64,000 nt of DNA from Heliocidaris tuberculata (lineage: Eukaryota; Echinodermata; Echinoidea; Camarodonta; Echinometridae). The DNA lies in the NCBI GenBank assembly GCA_025618425.1, contig CM046850.1:5495520-5559519 (forward strand), read 5' to 3'. Below the pieces are notes generated by a model. That model was not told where the DNA came from, did no database searches, and saw only the letters and a list, made by a program, of their open reading frames with translations. Shown here piece after piece: positions 1-9,698 of the stretch. The first letter of the stretch is position 1. Every line of letters starts with the position of its first letter. The position numbers and the translations under genes were made by a program.

Positions 1-349
1 GAATATACTAGGCACATCATTAAGAAGGTGGAAATTTTTTCTTCGTGCGAGGGGTATTTGATTACTTTGAAGGGGCAAGTTTTATAGGAGGACGGGCACC
101 TTTTATTTTGTTTTTGATTAAAAAACAAAACACCCCAAAAACGGGGGCATGGGCCTTCCTTGTCTCCTGGTTCCGGAAGAAGAACAGTCATCCACCACTG
201 CCTCCTCATTTATGTCAATGAAAAGTGTGAAATACAAATATGCCTTCTTCTGCCAAGATGCAAAAAAAAAGCATAATTTTCTTAACTTTATTTTATCGAC
301 GGATACATTAAATATTCTTCCATGCAATGGATGATATTCTTCTTAATAG
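1..349. other. intron sequence upstream of the first visible subtilase exon
   Basis: No coding exon or RNA is recognisable here. It is best read as intron of the subtilase gene, because the exon beginning at 350 starts in mid-domain and has an AG acceptor at 348-349. The propeptide and the exons with the catalytic Asp and His must lie left of the window. Confidence 0.5.
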
Positions 350-534
350 GAGTTGACTATGTGAGGAAGAATAAGGATAGCAAGTCAATAGCCTCGATGT
401 CTCTTGGAGGAGGCGCCTCATCCTCCCTGGACACTGCTGTAAAGAACTTGATCAATTCAGGAGTTCCCACGGCCGCGGCATCTGGTAATGACAACCAGAA
501 TGCTTGCAATGTCTCTCCCGCTCGTGTTTCCTCC
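350..534 (+). CDS. proteinase-K-like subtilase (peptidase family S8), internal exon
   Basis: This exon belongs to a secreted serine endopeptidase of the subtilisin / proteinase K type. After an AG acceptor (348-349) it enters at phase 1 and reads [12 protein letters not shown], then the substrate-binding strand [16 protein letters not shown], then [16 protein letters not shown]. The last segment aligns with the VAVAAGNNN stretch of proteinase K, whose Asn forms the oxyanion hole. It ends in a complete codon before the donor GTAAGT at 535. The next exon (2191) continues the fold without a gap. The catalytic Asp and His would be on exons outside the window, so this gene is partial at its 5' end because of the window edge. 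The family assignment is from motifs. Substrate and biological role (digestive, hatching or immune) cannot be told from the sequence. Confidence 0.85.
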
Positions 535-1034
535 GTAAGTTCAGCTCATCATAAATGATTATAGAAGCTTCTCAAATGAAGTCATTGAAATTAATGGTAT
601 TGACCTAGACAAGTTTTTACCTCATCAAGGCGATGATGTTCATTCAGAATCCCAGCTTGTAATCAGGAAAATGTTGGGTAATACAGAGTGAGACACTGTC
701 TCTGTTTTAATGTGTGTATGTGTGTGTGCGCGCGTGTGTGTGCTGTACTCATAGATCATTAATGGCAGATTTCATTTTTAAAAATTTGTTTTTGTATCAA
801 TATTGTTGTACTTTGTAATATTTGTATGAAAGTAATTATTACAAGAAATTGTGATTCCATTAATGCCTATTGGCTTTCTAATACACGACTACTGAATGTC
901 CAATAGATTTGCCAAAGCAGTCATATTTGAAATAATGAATTTTAAAAAAATCCAGGGCCACAAGTATAATTGAATTAAGTTCAGTGACAGTAATTTAAAA
1001 GTTAAGCGAAATTCGTTTTCCTGCGCAAGTGTAT

Positions 1035-1099
<65 letters not shown>

Positions 1100-2190
1100 A
1101 CACAAACAGAATAAATCAATCCGTTAGACACAAAAAGTTTAATATTTCGCCTATAAGGCTTCTTCAGAAAATCGTGTGTGTATTATACACACACAAGTCA
1201 TGTAATTGTAAGGAAATATACATGTATAAACAACAGCTTTGGCAACTCTGGGGAAATTTGATTTAAGCTACGCTACCATTATTCTCACATTTCCTTTCGC
1301 ATTATTATGTACCCTACATGTACAGTGTGAGTCAATAAAAAGGAAACCCAGATTCAACCCCAAATATCGTTGCAATTATTCCATGTAGATTTAATCTAAG
1401 ATGCTCACATTGAAGCCTATCATCATGATCATGTTTCCTTTAATTTGACACCTTGATGAATAAATCCGAAAATGGACAGCTGAATGGTAACATTTTTTCT
1501 GATTCATGTCAAATTTGCCCCTGCCCAAGATGTTAGTAAAATGGACGGTCAACCCATGAACCTACTGCACCTAAGGTTCGTTGAATGGTCTCCATTTCAG
1601 TTGAACACACTCACAAAAAATGAAAATAACTCCTGAACACCATTCAGCCCAAACTTGGGCAAAGACGATTTTGACATGTTTTTGTAAAATAGGCAAATGC
1701 TCAGTTATTCATGATCGGATTTTGATGAACAGCCTATCAAATTAAAGAAGACGTTATCAACTATCACACCACTGTAATACATTTCAGCGAGTCCACTTAA
1801 TTTTGAAGATATTGGCCAGTATTCTCGAAAGTGGCCTAAGTTAAGCCCTCAACCCCTAAGTCCCGCATAATAACTATATTTATGTAACAAAACAAAGAAA
1901 CAAATTAGTTTCTGGCACTGAGCATTAGAAATCAATTCTATAGTGTCGTTTTCTATATTTGCATTTAGTCCCAGAACTATGGCGGTTTTGTAGGATTAAA
2001 AGAGGGTGACATTTGACTCTCCATAATTCGGTGGCCAAAATCTACACACTTAGGCGGGGGCTCAAAGTTAAGCGCCTTTCGAGAATACGGGCCATAGGGG
2101 CTTTGATATGGGTTTCCTTTTTATTGACCCATACTGTATATATACACTTAAGTGAAAATTACACTATAAAAAAGGTGAACCATATTACAG
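535..2190 (+). other. subtilase intron
   Basis: A 1.66-kb intron between a GTAAGT donor (535) and an AG acceptor (2189-2190). It contains a short (TG)n tract near 717-742, a compound AT/GA/CA microsatellite at about 1036-1103, and a roughly 40-bp motif at 1110-1150 (beginning AATAAATCAATCCGTTAG) that recurs near 5145-5187. No exon or RNA gene was seen inside it. Confidence 0.7.
1036..1103. repeat. compound microsatellite (AT)n(GA)n(CA)n
   Basis: Alternating TA, then GA, then CA dinucleotides lie in sequence within the first visible subtilase intron. Confidence 0.9.
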
Positions 2191-2362
2191 GCATTCACTG
2201 TTGGAGGAACAGATAAGTACGACAAGCGTTACTCCTACTCCAACTACGGAAGCTGTGTGGACATCTTAGCCCCTGGTGTAAACGTCAAATCCTTGTGGTA
2301 TAATAGTAACACTGCTACCAAGACCATCACCGGAACCTCTATGGCATGCCCACATGTTGCTG
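2191..2362 (+). CDS. proteinase-K-like subtilase, exon with the catalytic serine
   Basis: After the acceptor CATATTACAG the frame continues AFTVGGTDKYDKRYSYSNYG, matching the 'TVGASD...SSFSNYG' strand of proteinase K. Then comes CVDILAPGVNVKSLW and the diagnostic S8 signature GTSMACPHVAG, in which the Ser of GTS is the nucleophile (codon 2338-2340). The exon starts at phase 0, as the previous exon ends, and stops after the first base of a Gly codon at the donor GTATGA (2363). The next exon begins GT, restoring Gly. All residues expected around the nucleophile are intact, so the visible part of the protease looks functional. The Cys in MACPH replaces the Thr usual in fungal proteinase K; this is common in relatives. 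Confidence 0.9.
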
Positions 2363-3174
2363 GTATGACTTTAAACTATTGTTTCCTGTATACAAAATAT
2401 TCAAATAGAAGGGGCAATAAAAGTAATATACCCAGGGTATATAGCCAAATCAATAGTAATACTGCACTTCGTGCAGGCAGTGCAATTACTATTATGCCAA
2501 CCCCAGCATTGTCAGGTATCTATTTAATACACCTGGGTCGAGAGGGACAAAATATGTGGGCAAGCACCTTATCCAAGGATGTAAGCAACGAGCAAGGATC
2601 GAACCCGGGACCTCTCGTATAAGAGTCAAGAGCCCTCACCAGTATACCAAAGAGGCCCCCAATTTCTGTGTTAAATATTCTACGGGAGTTGAAAGTCCAC
2701 AGTAGCAAGACTGGGTTATTGCTCTAATACATAGCAGTGAAAATGCAGAAGACTCCTTTCCCTCTTTAGAATTCAGCATTAATTTTGTTTAGTATTTTTG
2801 CGCGTCAACTTTGTAGTTGGCGTTTGATGAAAAATGATAGCGAACATCCTCTAAAATTTTGCTTCAAGTTGCTGCATTTTGTTCCTCTTGTTGACGTCGA
2901 GATGAATGCCACGATGTTACATTTAAATAGCTTATGTGTTAGGACAGGGTTGGGTAGAGTACTGGTTCCTGGGTTAGTGCGACTGATGTATGAGATGGAC
3001 CATCACGGAGCAATAATTGTCGCTGGAGGATGTGCGGTACAATCCAATCCAATTTTGCGTCATGTCATAATTATAATACGGTCCCTGTTATATGTTTGGT
3101 ATTAAGAAAGGATGTAAGCTTTGTCTGAATGACTACAATGAATATTTTCTTTCATTCAATAAAATAATTTATAG
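2363..3174 (+). other. subtilase intron containing a minus-strand SINE
   Basis: An 812-bp intron with a GTATGA donor and a TTTATAG acceptor. Its main content is the SINE at 2402-2660. The remaining 500 bp shows no recognisable gene. Confidence 0.75.
2402..2660 (-). mobile_element. tRNA-derived SINE
   Basis: Read on the minus strand, the head near 2660 starts GGGGCCTCTTTGGTATACTG and contains an A-box-like stretch. A perfect B-box core GGTTCGATCC follows at about 2596-2605. The tRNA-like head is followed by a body with CCTTGGATAAGGTGCTTGCC and CTCTCGACCCAGGTGTA, resembling the tRNA-derived SINE layout seen in sea urchin genomes. It lies antisense in a subtilase intron. Confidence 0.75.
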
Positions 3175-3284
3175 GTGCCATTGCTCTCTACAAAAAGAAC
3201 ACGGGTACAATGATGTCGAAGACCTCAAATGGCAAGATCAGCAACCTGAAATCTGGAACTCCAAACAAGCTCCTCTACGTCTAG
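3175..3284 (+). CDS. proteinase-K-like subtilase, last coding exon
   Basis: The exon opens with GT completing the split Gly codon (phase 1), then AIALYKKNTGTMM, a Ser/Lys-rich stretch and SGTPNKLLYV. This is the normal C-terminal end of the S8 fold, where 'GTPN.LLY' is the usual last strand. A TAG stop at 3282-3284 directly abuts a consensus donor GTAGGT at 3285. Either translation ends at YV and the downstream exon at 3815 is 3' UTR, or the stop is a recent mutation that removed a short C-terminal tail: the downstream exon reads GDQADWTPSKHRPSMK in a compatible frame. I favour the first reading because the catalytic domain is complete at this point. Confidence 0.75.
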
Positions 3285-3814
3285 GTAGGTAGAATTCCAC
3301 AATTTGTTTTTCTCTCTTATTCTTGATAGGGCCTATCAGTCTTCATATTCATATTCTACGTGTGCGTGCAAAATAATACATTTACGCTTTTATGTTTTGA
3401 GGTCTTCTTTCCTCTCCTCCAGGTCATTGTGTTGATTTTTAAACGAATAAAAGCAAATACCATTTAACCTGCATTAAAATTCACCAAATTCAACGAATTT
3501 ACCCTCAATCTTTCTCGCGTGAATGCTTGAATAAAGTTTCACCCTTCACTGACAATTTTCTCTTTCCATTTCGTATGAAAGGTGGTATAATTTTGCTTAT
3601 AATATCAGATCTTAATTATTTCAGTGGTAGTTTGTCCAAAAGATCAACGAATTCAAAGCCTAATTGACTTTTTTCACCAGAAAATATACATTATCATAGT
3701 AATGAAATTATTACTTCGATTATCATTTGAATTAGTAATGTTATTTTCTCGACGCTTATAGATGACTTTGCAAAATTTGTAAAATTTTGTGTTCTGTTGC
3801 CTTTGATTTTGCAG
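3285..3814 (+). other. 3' intron of the subtilase gene
   Basis: Bounded by GTAGGT at 3285 and TTTGATTTTGCAG ending at 3814. It is AT-rich, with no exon or repeat recognised inside. Confidence 0.5.
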
Positions 3815-3895
3815 GGGATCAAGCTGACTGGACACCTTCGAAACATAGACCAAGCATGAAACTGAACATCAGAAAAGAAAAAAAAAAATAAATAA
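3815..3895 (+). other. putative terminal (3' UTR) exon of the subtilase gene with AATAAA
   Basis: It begins after a good acceptor (TTTTGCAG, 3807-3814). Overlapping AATAAA signals lie at 3887-3896. If the stop at 3282 were absent it would encode a short basic tail. It is the start of a unit that is tandemly duplicated at 5193. Confidence 0.4.
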
Positions 3896-4070
3896 ATAAT
3901 TGCGTGAAATTGTTGTCATAATTTCATAATCAGCTAATTTTCTGTTAGTTTTAAAGTGTCTGAATTGAGTGCTTATTTGTAATACATGTGTATATTTGCT
4001 CCAGTACAGTGGAAATGAATCTCATGGCGGAGCATGGAAAATAATTTTATTCGATTGAAATGACAAACTC

Positions 4071-4986
4071 TTTACTTAACCTTATGTTTTCCATATCTTA
4101 ATTATGGAATTTTAGCATGGGGAAACTCTACCGCACAACAATTAAACAGATTACTACTACTTCAAAAAAAGGCCATGAGGATTGTATCTCTTACAGGTTA
4201 TCTCTCACATACTGACCAGCTCTTTCATAATAATAAAGTTCTCAAAGTATCTGACTTATATCTTTATAATCTTGGTCAATTTATGTTCCAACTAATCAAT
4301 AATGAACTTCCAAATGCTCTCTCAGACCTTTTCACAACTAACAATACACTCCACAACTACCCAACAAGACAATCAAACTTTTTCCATCTTCCCCGCACGA
4401 GAACGCTCTTAGCGCACAAAACATTCGTCTTTACAGGTCCCAAATTTTGGAACAGTCTCGATCCAAACCTTAAGGAAATAGAGAGACTGCACCGTTTTAA
4501 AAAAGAACTGAAATCTCTTTTGCTAAAACCATATACTAAAATGCTGCATGGTTGCTGATCTCGATCTGCACTTAGCTTCTCTCTTCTCTCTTCTCTTTTC
4601 TCCTCTTCTCTCTCTCTCTCTCTCTCTCTTTCTCCCTTCCACTCTCTGTAATTAGTTAATCCTTTTATGTTCTCTTCTGTTTCCATCCGCTGATTTCCGT
4701 CCTCTCTTTGTTTCTTTTCATCTTAATCTCATAATTCTACTTTCCAGCTCCTTTTCTTTGTTAAATGTGGACCTAACTCGACAAGCCTCGCTTTTAATAG
4801 GTTCCCCCACAAGTGTATATACTGTATGCGTTTATTACCTCTACTGGAAGATGTTTATTATACTGAGCTGTTATTATGTATTATCCTTTGTATTATGCCA
4901 TTTGATTTATATACTTATATTTTGCTTTCTCATGTACAAATGTAAACCGATCGTGGAAACAAATAAAATAAAATCAAATCAAATCA
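4071..4986 (+). mobile_element. 5'-truncated non-LTR retrotransposon (reverse transcriptase C-terminus plus 3' UTR)
   Basis: It begins abruptly inside the reverse transcriptase coding region. The frame 4071-4558 reads PYLNYGILAWGN, then RIVSLTGYLSHTDQLF, then FWNSLDPNLKEIERLHRFKK to a TGA. This is the standard C-terminal thumb-side region of non-LTR elements of the CR1/Jockey/RTE-like groups. A 3' UTR with a CT-rich stretch follows, and the tail is AAATAAAATAAAATC-type repeats. The insertion is flanked by AAACTC direct repeats (4065-4070 and 4987-4992), and the unoccupied version of the site survives in the neighbouring duplicate. It is a dead-on-arrival copy. Confidence 0.85.
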
Positions 4987-5192
4987 AAACTCGATGAATT
5001 GTATTTGTTATTATTTTGATGACAGCATCAGACACCTACCGACAGCGAAAAAAATTCAAATTCTTCATGGAATAAACTGCAATGAAATTCTACCTGTATA
5101 ACTGACTTGACTACCTTCCCTAGCTAGCTATATCACACAAACAAGAATAAATCACTCCGTTAGACACAAATAGTTCAATATTTCGCCCGTAA

Positions 5193-5575
5193 TTTGATTT
5201 TGCAGGGGATCACGCTGGCTGGACACCTTCAAAACATAGACCAAGCATGAAATTGAACATCAGAAAAGAAAAACACTAATTGCGTGAAATTCAGTTGTCA
5301 TAATTTCATAATCAGCTAATTTTCTGTTAGTTTTAAAGTGTCTGAACTGAGTGCTTATTTGTAATACATGTGTATATTTGCTCCAGTACAGGGGGAAATG
5401 AATCTCATGGCGGAGCATGTAAAATAATTTTATTCGATTGAAATGACAAACTCGATGAATTGTATTTATTATTTTAACGACAGCATCAGACACCTACCGA
5501 CAGCGAAAAAAATTCGAATTCTTCAAGGAATAAACTGCAATGAAATTCTACCTGTCTATCTGACTTGACTATATC
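5193..5575. repeat. tandem duplication copy 2 (uninterrupted) of the subtilase 3' end
   Basis: A near copy of 3802-5113 without the retrotransposon. It retains the TTTGATTTTGCAG acceptor and would encode GDHAGWTPSKHRPSMK in the same relative frame. Just upstream (about 5145-5187) is a second copy of the motif found at 1110-1150. Confidence 0.85.
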
Positions 5576-6470
5576 ATGTATACGTTCTCTCGGTCAGTCT
5601 TAAACCAAGCAGAATATGTGTGGTGTTGCTTTAAGTGATAACACATAGAACTGATATTTATTATAGTTGATGAATTTGCGCTGATATTAAACGCGTAATG
5701 ATGACATTATCATGCGCCGGTGCTTAAAGGTAGTTTTGGGAAGCCCTCAAAAACTTTTCGTGAGATTTCTTTGATTTTACTTAATAAATAGCAGGGTACT
5801 GACATAACTAAGATGCTGTGAAGTTTTTTCCTCCTCAAGTGAAATATTTTATCGAATTAGAGGTGAAATGAATAAAAATCCCTGGCCCAAAAAAGAGGGG
5901 ATGTAAATTCGAACAACGGCCACACACATTACTCACATGAGGATTGCTGTGTGTTATAGAATACGCTACACATAGTGCGAAGCGCTGGGTTTATTGTGTG
6001 GGGAACCTTCGGTCGGATATGGTCTCAGCGTGAGTCAGTGAAAAGCCGTTACCAAGCGTTTCTTACAGATATTTACACTAAAATTTGTTCGAAATCGTGA
6101 ATGGAATGTTAAATAATCTCGTACATGTGTCTTATGATAAAAGGAGAATAGTATGTGACTATGTTAGATAAGTTTCTTGCCAGTATCATTTTTTGCTGCC
6201 GAGACTGTCTATGAGCTTTATAAACAACAGATACTCGCAAATGAATGTAGTCACAATGTAGTACGCACTTTTCGTTTGTGATGTCATACGCCGTAAATAG
6301 TATCCCTGAATAGTACTACTATTCACGGATCGTCAGATGTTACCGTCCCTGGCAATTTGCTCAGTTTGCATGAGTCTGGTGGGAATTGTATTTTGTCACA
6401 TGACGCGCATTGGACCAATCAATTGCGCGGATTCTTTTCATGGCGGATATAATTGATTATATACCGCAAG
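5576..6470. other. intergenic, no gene recognised
   Basis: No coding exon was seen. 6390-6520 holds a promoter-like cluster: CATTGGACCAATCAATTG, a TATATACC box and CAATAAACC. It could be part of a degraded solo LTR or a promoter, but no paired LTR or TG..CA boundaries could be established. Confidence 0.3.
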
Positions 6471-6538
6471 TTGGTTCAATAAACCATTAGTCTGACAGTT
6501 GGTTATTTCCATACTACGTGCCGTTAGGGGTTATGGGC

Positions 6539-6668
6539 TTATACCTCAGTCTCGTGGCCGAACCGACCCCAGACCGATTGGAAACCGACCGATTCTTTCC
6601 AGGCGTGGTAAGGTAATTTTGTGTTCGGTTTATTGTCGGTATGGTGTCGGTCTCATTGGTGTATAGGG
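6539..6668. mobile_element. MITE with CCGACC-rich inverted ends
   Basis: The left arm CTCGTGGCCGAACCGACC pairs imperfectly with the right arm ending GGTGTCGGTCTCATTGG. The same style of element (GTCACACCA... ending ...TGGTGTGAC) occurs at 60934-61053. Confidence 0.45.
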
Positions 6669-6821
6669 TTAGGGTTACCCTAGGCATTAGCCTGATAAAC
6701 CTTTAACTCTACCCTTAACCTAATTCTAACGGAGAAAGTGGAAGAATTGAATAAATTTAATTTTCGAGTTGGAAAGCGAGGAAATTGATGAGAGTGGAGT
6801 AGTTGGGGGAAAAAAGAAGCA

Positions 6822-7256
6822 AGAGTGGGGGGGGGGGGGGGGGGTGAGATGGTGATATATAGAGAACGACGGGAAAGGAGACTGAGGGAGGAAAAGAGAA
6901 CAAATAGCTCCATGAAGGAAGAGGGAGAGAGAGAGAGAGAGAGACGGGGCGTGATAAATAGGAAGTACGTGAGGCTATACTGGAGGAGGTGAGAGCCTGA
7001 GAGAAAAGCGGGTTGGTTTGGAGAGAGATTCGGGTTCAATTAAGAAAAGAAGTTGAATCAGAGAGAGAAAGAGAGGGAGAGACGGGGGGGGGGGGGGGGG
7101 GGGGGTGATGAATATGAAGTACATGAGGCTATTCTCGAGGAGAGAGCCAGAGAAAAGGAGGTTGATTTGGGGAGAGATTCGGGTTGAATTAAGAAAAAAA
7201 AATTGAATCAGAGAGAGAGAAAGAGAAAGAGAGAGAGAGAGAGAGAGGGAGAAGGG
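6822..7256. repeat. two diverged units with G-run plus (GA)n microsatellites
   Basis: Two related blocks share GAGAGATTCGGGTT and AATTAAGAAAA. Each is punctuated by pure G runs (about 6828-6845 and 7084-7106) and GA arrays. All open frames here are low-complexity Ser/Leu translations. Confidence 0.75.
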
Positions 7257-7559
7257 AAAGAGGGGTAGGAGGAAAGTTGAGGTGAAACAACAACGTTTCA
7301 AGTGGTCACCTGCTTTTTAAAAGAGAATAACGAGTTGTGAAGGTGAAAAATATTAGGTGAGTTTTCTCATTCTTTTTTTATGTCAGTTTGGAAGAATGAT
7401 CGCAGAAGAAATTTTCCCTAAAAAAGGGATTGCTTTTAAAATGCCCTACTATTCGAAATAGAAAAGTTTGTACCAATCTTTCATGCTTTAAGTGTGTGTA
7501 GACACTCATCCCCATTTCTATGTGTAGTGCATGTGATTTTCAGCAAGATAGAGACAATT

Positions 7560-7690
7560 TAGTTTTAAAGTTTCAAAGTTTCAAAGTTTATTGATTTTCC
7601 ACATAAATATGTCTGGACAATTTTTGAACAGTACTTATCATAATTAAGAGCAAGAACAAAATAATTATATACATAGATGGAACAAAATAT
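7560..7690 (-). mobile_element. non-LTR retrotransposon 3' tail
   Basis: On the minus strand the sequence ends in AATAAACTTTGAAACTTTG with repeated TTTGAAAC units, typical of the octamer-like tails of non-LTR elements. Only about 130 bp is present and no coding sequence. Confidence 0.4.
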
Positions 7691-7885
7691 AGTAGACTAA
7701 CGTATGATTAAAGCAATTATAAAACGGGTTCAAGAATGTAGCCATCCTGATTGGTCAAATAATACCACGTGACCGTGCAAAAAAAAAAAAGTACTAACGC
7801 ACGGCGAGGGGACTAACGCACGGCTAATCCGGATCAAACACTAAGATTGTAAGAAAACACTAAAATTGTAGACCCGTTTTATAAA

Positions 7886-8053
7886 ACTATTAATACATTG
7901 TTGTTAGTTCGTGCGTTAGTGCGATCCAGCAACACGCAGGTTTTTATCGTGGTGTCTAACACACTCGGCTACGCATCGTGTGTTAGTACACCACGATAAA
8001 AACCTTTGTGTTGCCAGATCGCACTAACGCACTCCCAACCATGTATTAATAGT
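7886..8053. mobile_element. hairpin MITE (168 bp)
   Basis: A near-perfect inverted repeat runs from ACTATTAATACAT (7886) to ATGTATTAATAGT (8053). The arms share GCGTTAGTGCGAT and GTTTTTATCGTGGTGT around a roughly 12-nt loop near 7966-7977. Extra copies of TAACGCACGG lie at 7795-7823, and an outer pair of AAACGGGTT/GACCCGTTTT flanks it, suggesting nested elements. Confidence 0.8.
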
Positions 8054-8379
8054 ATATTAGTATGATCAGGGTGATGATGTAAATATTGCAAAAGGAAAAC
8101 ATGAGCGGACGGGTGTTATTGAATTAAGCAAGAAAGCATGGCTCGTATCTCATAGACCCCTGTCTAATTCATATTTGATGATGCCACATTAATTTCAAGT
8201 TGATTCCATTAAATGTACGTCAGTGTAGTAATTTGACGCGACAGTGTTCAAAAAGGTTTAGCGTTAAATTTGCTGATTGTTACGTAAGCCCCGCACAGCA
8301 AGGTCGTACGGGTCTAGTGATTTTCTTAGTCGTGATTTTCCTCGTCATTCTCCCGTATTGGACGCAAGGGATGTGCATA

Positions 8380-9262
8380 TTAAAAAGGAAGACAAAGAAG
8401 AAAAACAAAGAAATACATAAAGAAATAAAAAGAAGATATAGAGAATAAAAACAAAAGAATACATAAGGAAAAAAGAAGAGCGAAGAAAAGCAAAGAAATA
8501 CATAAGTAAAAAAGGAAGACAGAGAGAAGAAAAACAAAGAAATACATAAGTAAAAAAGGAAGACAGAGAAAAGAAAAACAAAACAAAGAAAAACAAAGAA
8601 GTACATAAAAAAGTAATACATAAGGAAAACAAAAAAATACATAAGTAAGACAGAGAAAAGAAAAAGGAATACATAAGAAAGAAAAAAAAAGAGAGAAGAA
8701 AAACAAAGATATACATAAGGAAAAAAGGAAGACAGAGAGAAAAAAACAAAGGAATACATAAGGAAAAAAGAAGAGAGAAGAAAAACAAAGGAATACATAA
8801 GAAAAAGGAAGCCAGAGAGAAGAAAAACAAAGAAATACATAAAAAAATTAAGAAGATAGAGAGAAGAAAAACAAGGAAATCCATAAAGAAATTAAGAAGA
8901 TAGAGGGAAGAAAAACAAGGAAATACATAAAGAAATTAAGAAGACAGAGAGAACGAAAACAAGGAAATAATAAAGAACTAAAAAGAAGACAGAGAGAAAA
9001 CAAAGAAATCCATAAAGAAATTAAGAAGATAGAAGAAAAACAAGGAAATACATAAATAACTAAAAAGACAGAGAGAAAAAAAAAACAAAGAAATCCATAT
9101 AGAAATTAAGAAGATAGAAAGAAGAAAAATAAAGAAATATATAAAGAAAGACAGATCGAAGAAAAACAAAGAAATATATAAGAAAAAGATAACAAGAGAG
9201 AAGAAAAACAAAGAAATTCATCAGGAAAGAATGAAGATAGAGAGAAGAAAAAGCAAAGAAAT
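8380..9262. repeat. purine-rich minisatellite (about 42-45-bp unit)
   Basis: About 20 diverged copies of a unit of the form AAGAAAAACAAAGAAATACA followed by TAAGNAAAAAGGAAGACAGAGAG. The opposite strand gives long Phe/Ser/Leu frames that are artefacts of the repeat. Confidence 0.9.
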
Positions 9263-9698
9263 ACTATAGTACTGCTGCCACGCCAGCCGTGTCGGTCATC
9301 TTAAGCCCCTTTCACAATTGGTCTGCGACCGTTTGCGACCATTTGGTCGCACGACAGGCTGCAACAGGCTTCAATCGCCATCGATCTCATCAGGTCGCAG
9401 AAAGGCATTCACAAATGCAACAGCGGTCGTAAAACAAAAGCGACTAGAAGAGACCGTTGCACGAGTAAGTCGCATTTGCTCGCATATGCTCGTGCGAGTG
9501 GTCTTGCGTTCCCATGCGAGTGTTGCACGAGTGATTGCGAGTGGCTTGACGCCAATCACAATAGTCGCACGATCGATTGCATGGTCGTGCGAGTGGATGT
9601 GAGACCATGCGATCGCTCGTGCGATTGAATGAGACCGGTGCAAGTGGTCGTGAGAGTATTCGTGCGAGTGGCGTGGGGTATAAAAACCCCCTCGACAA

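Larger units (their letters stand above)
3802..5113. repeat. tandem duplication copy 1 (interrupted) of the subtilase 3' end
   Basis: 3802-4070 plus 4993-5113 align with 5193-5575 through the acceptor, the terminal exon and flanking sequence, with scattered substitutions and small indels. The copy is split by a 916-bp retrotransposon at 4071-4986. Confidence 0.85.

Noticed and set aside
6661..6685. Interstitial telomere repeat
   Set aside because: Only about two TTAGGG-like words (AGGGTTAGGGTTACCC), too few to call.
8280..8884. Long minus-strand Phe/Ser/Leu frames resembling membrane proteins
   Set aside because: They are translations of the roughly 43-bp purine minisatellite in several frames at once, with no start context or domain.
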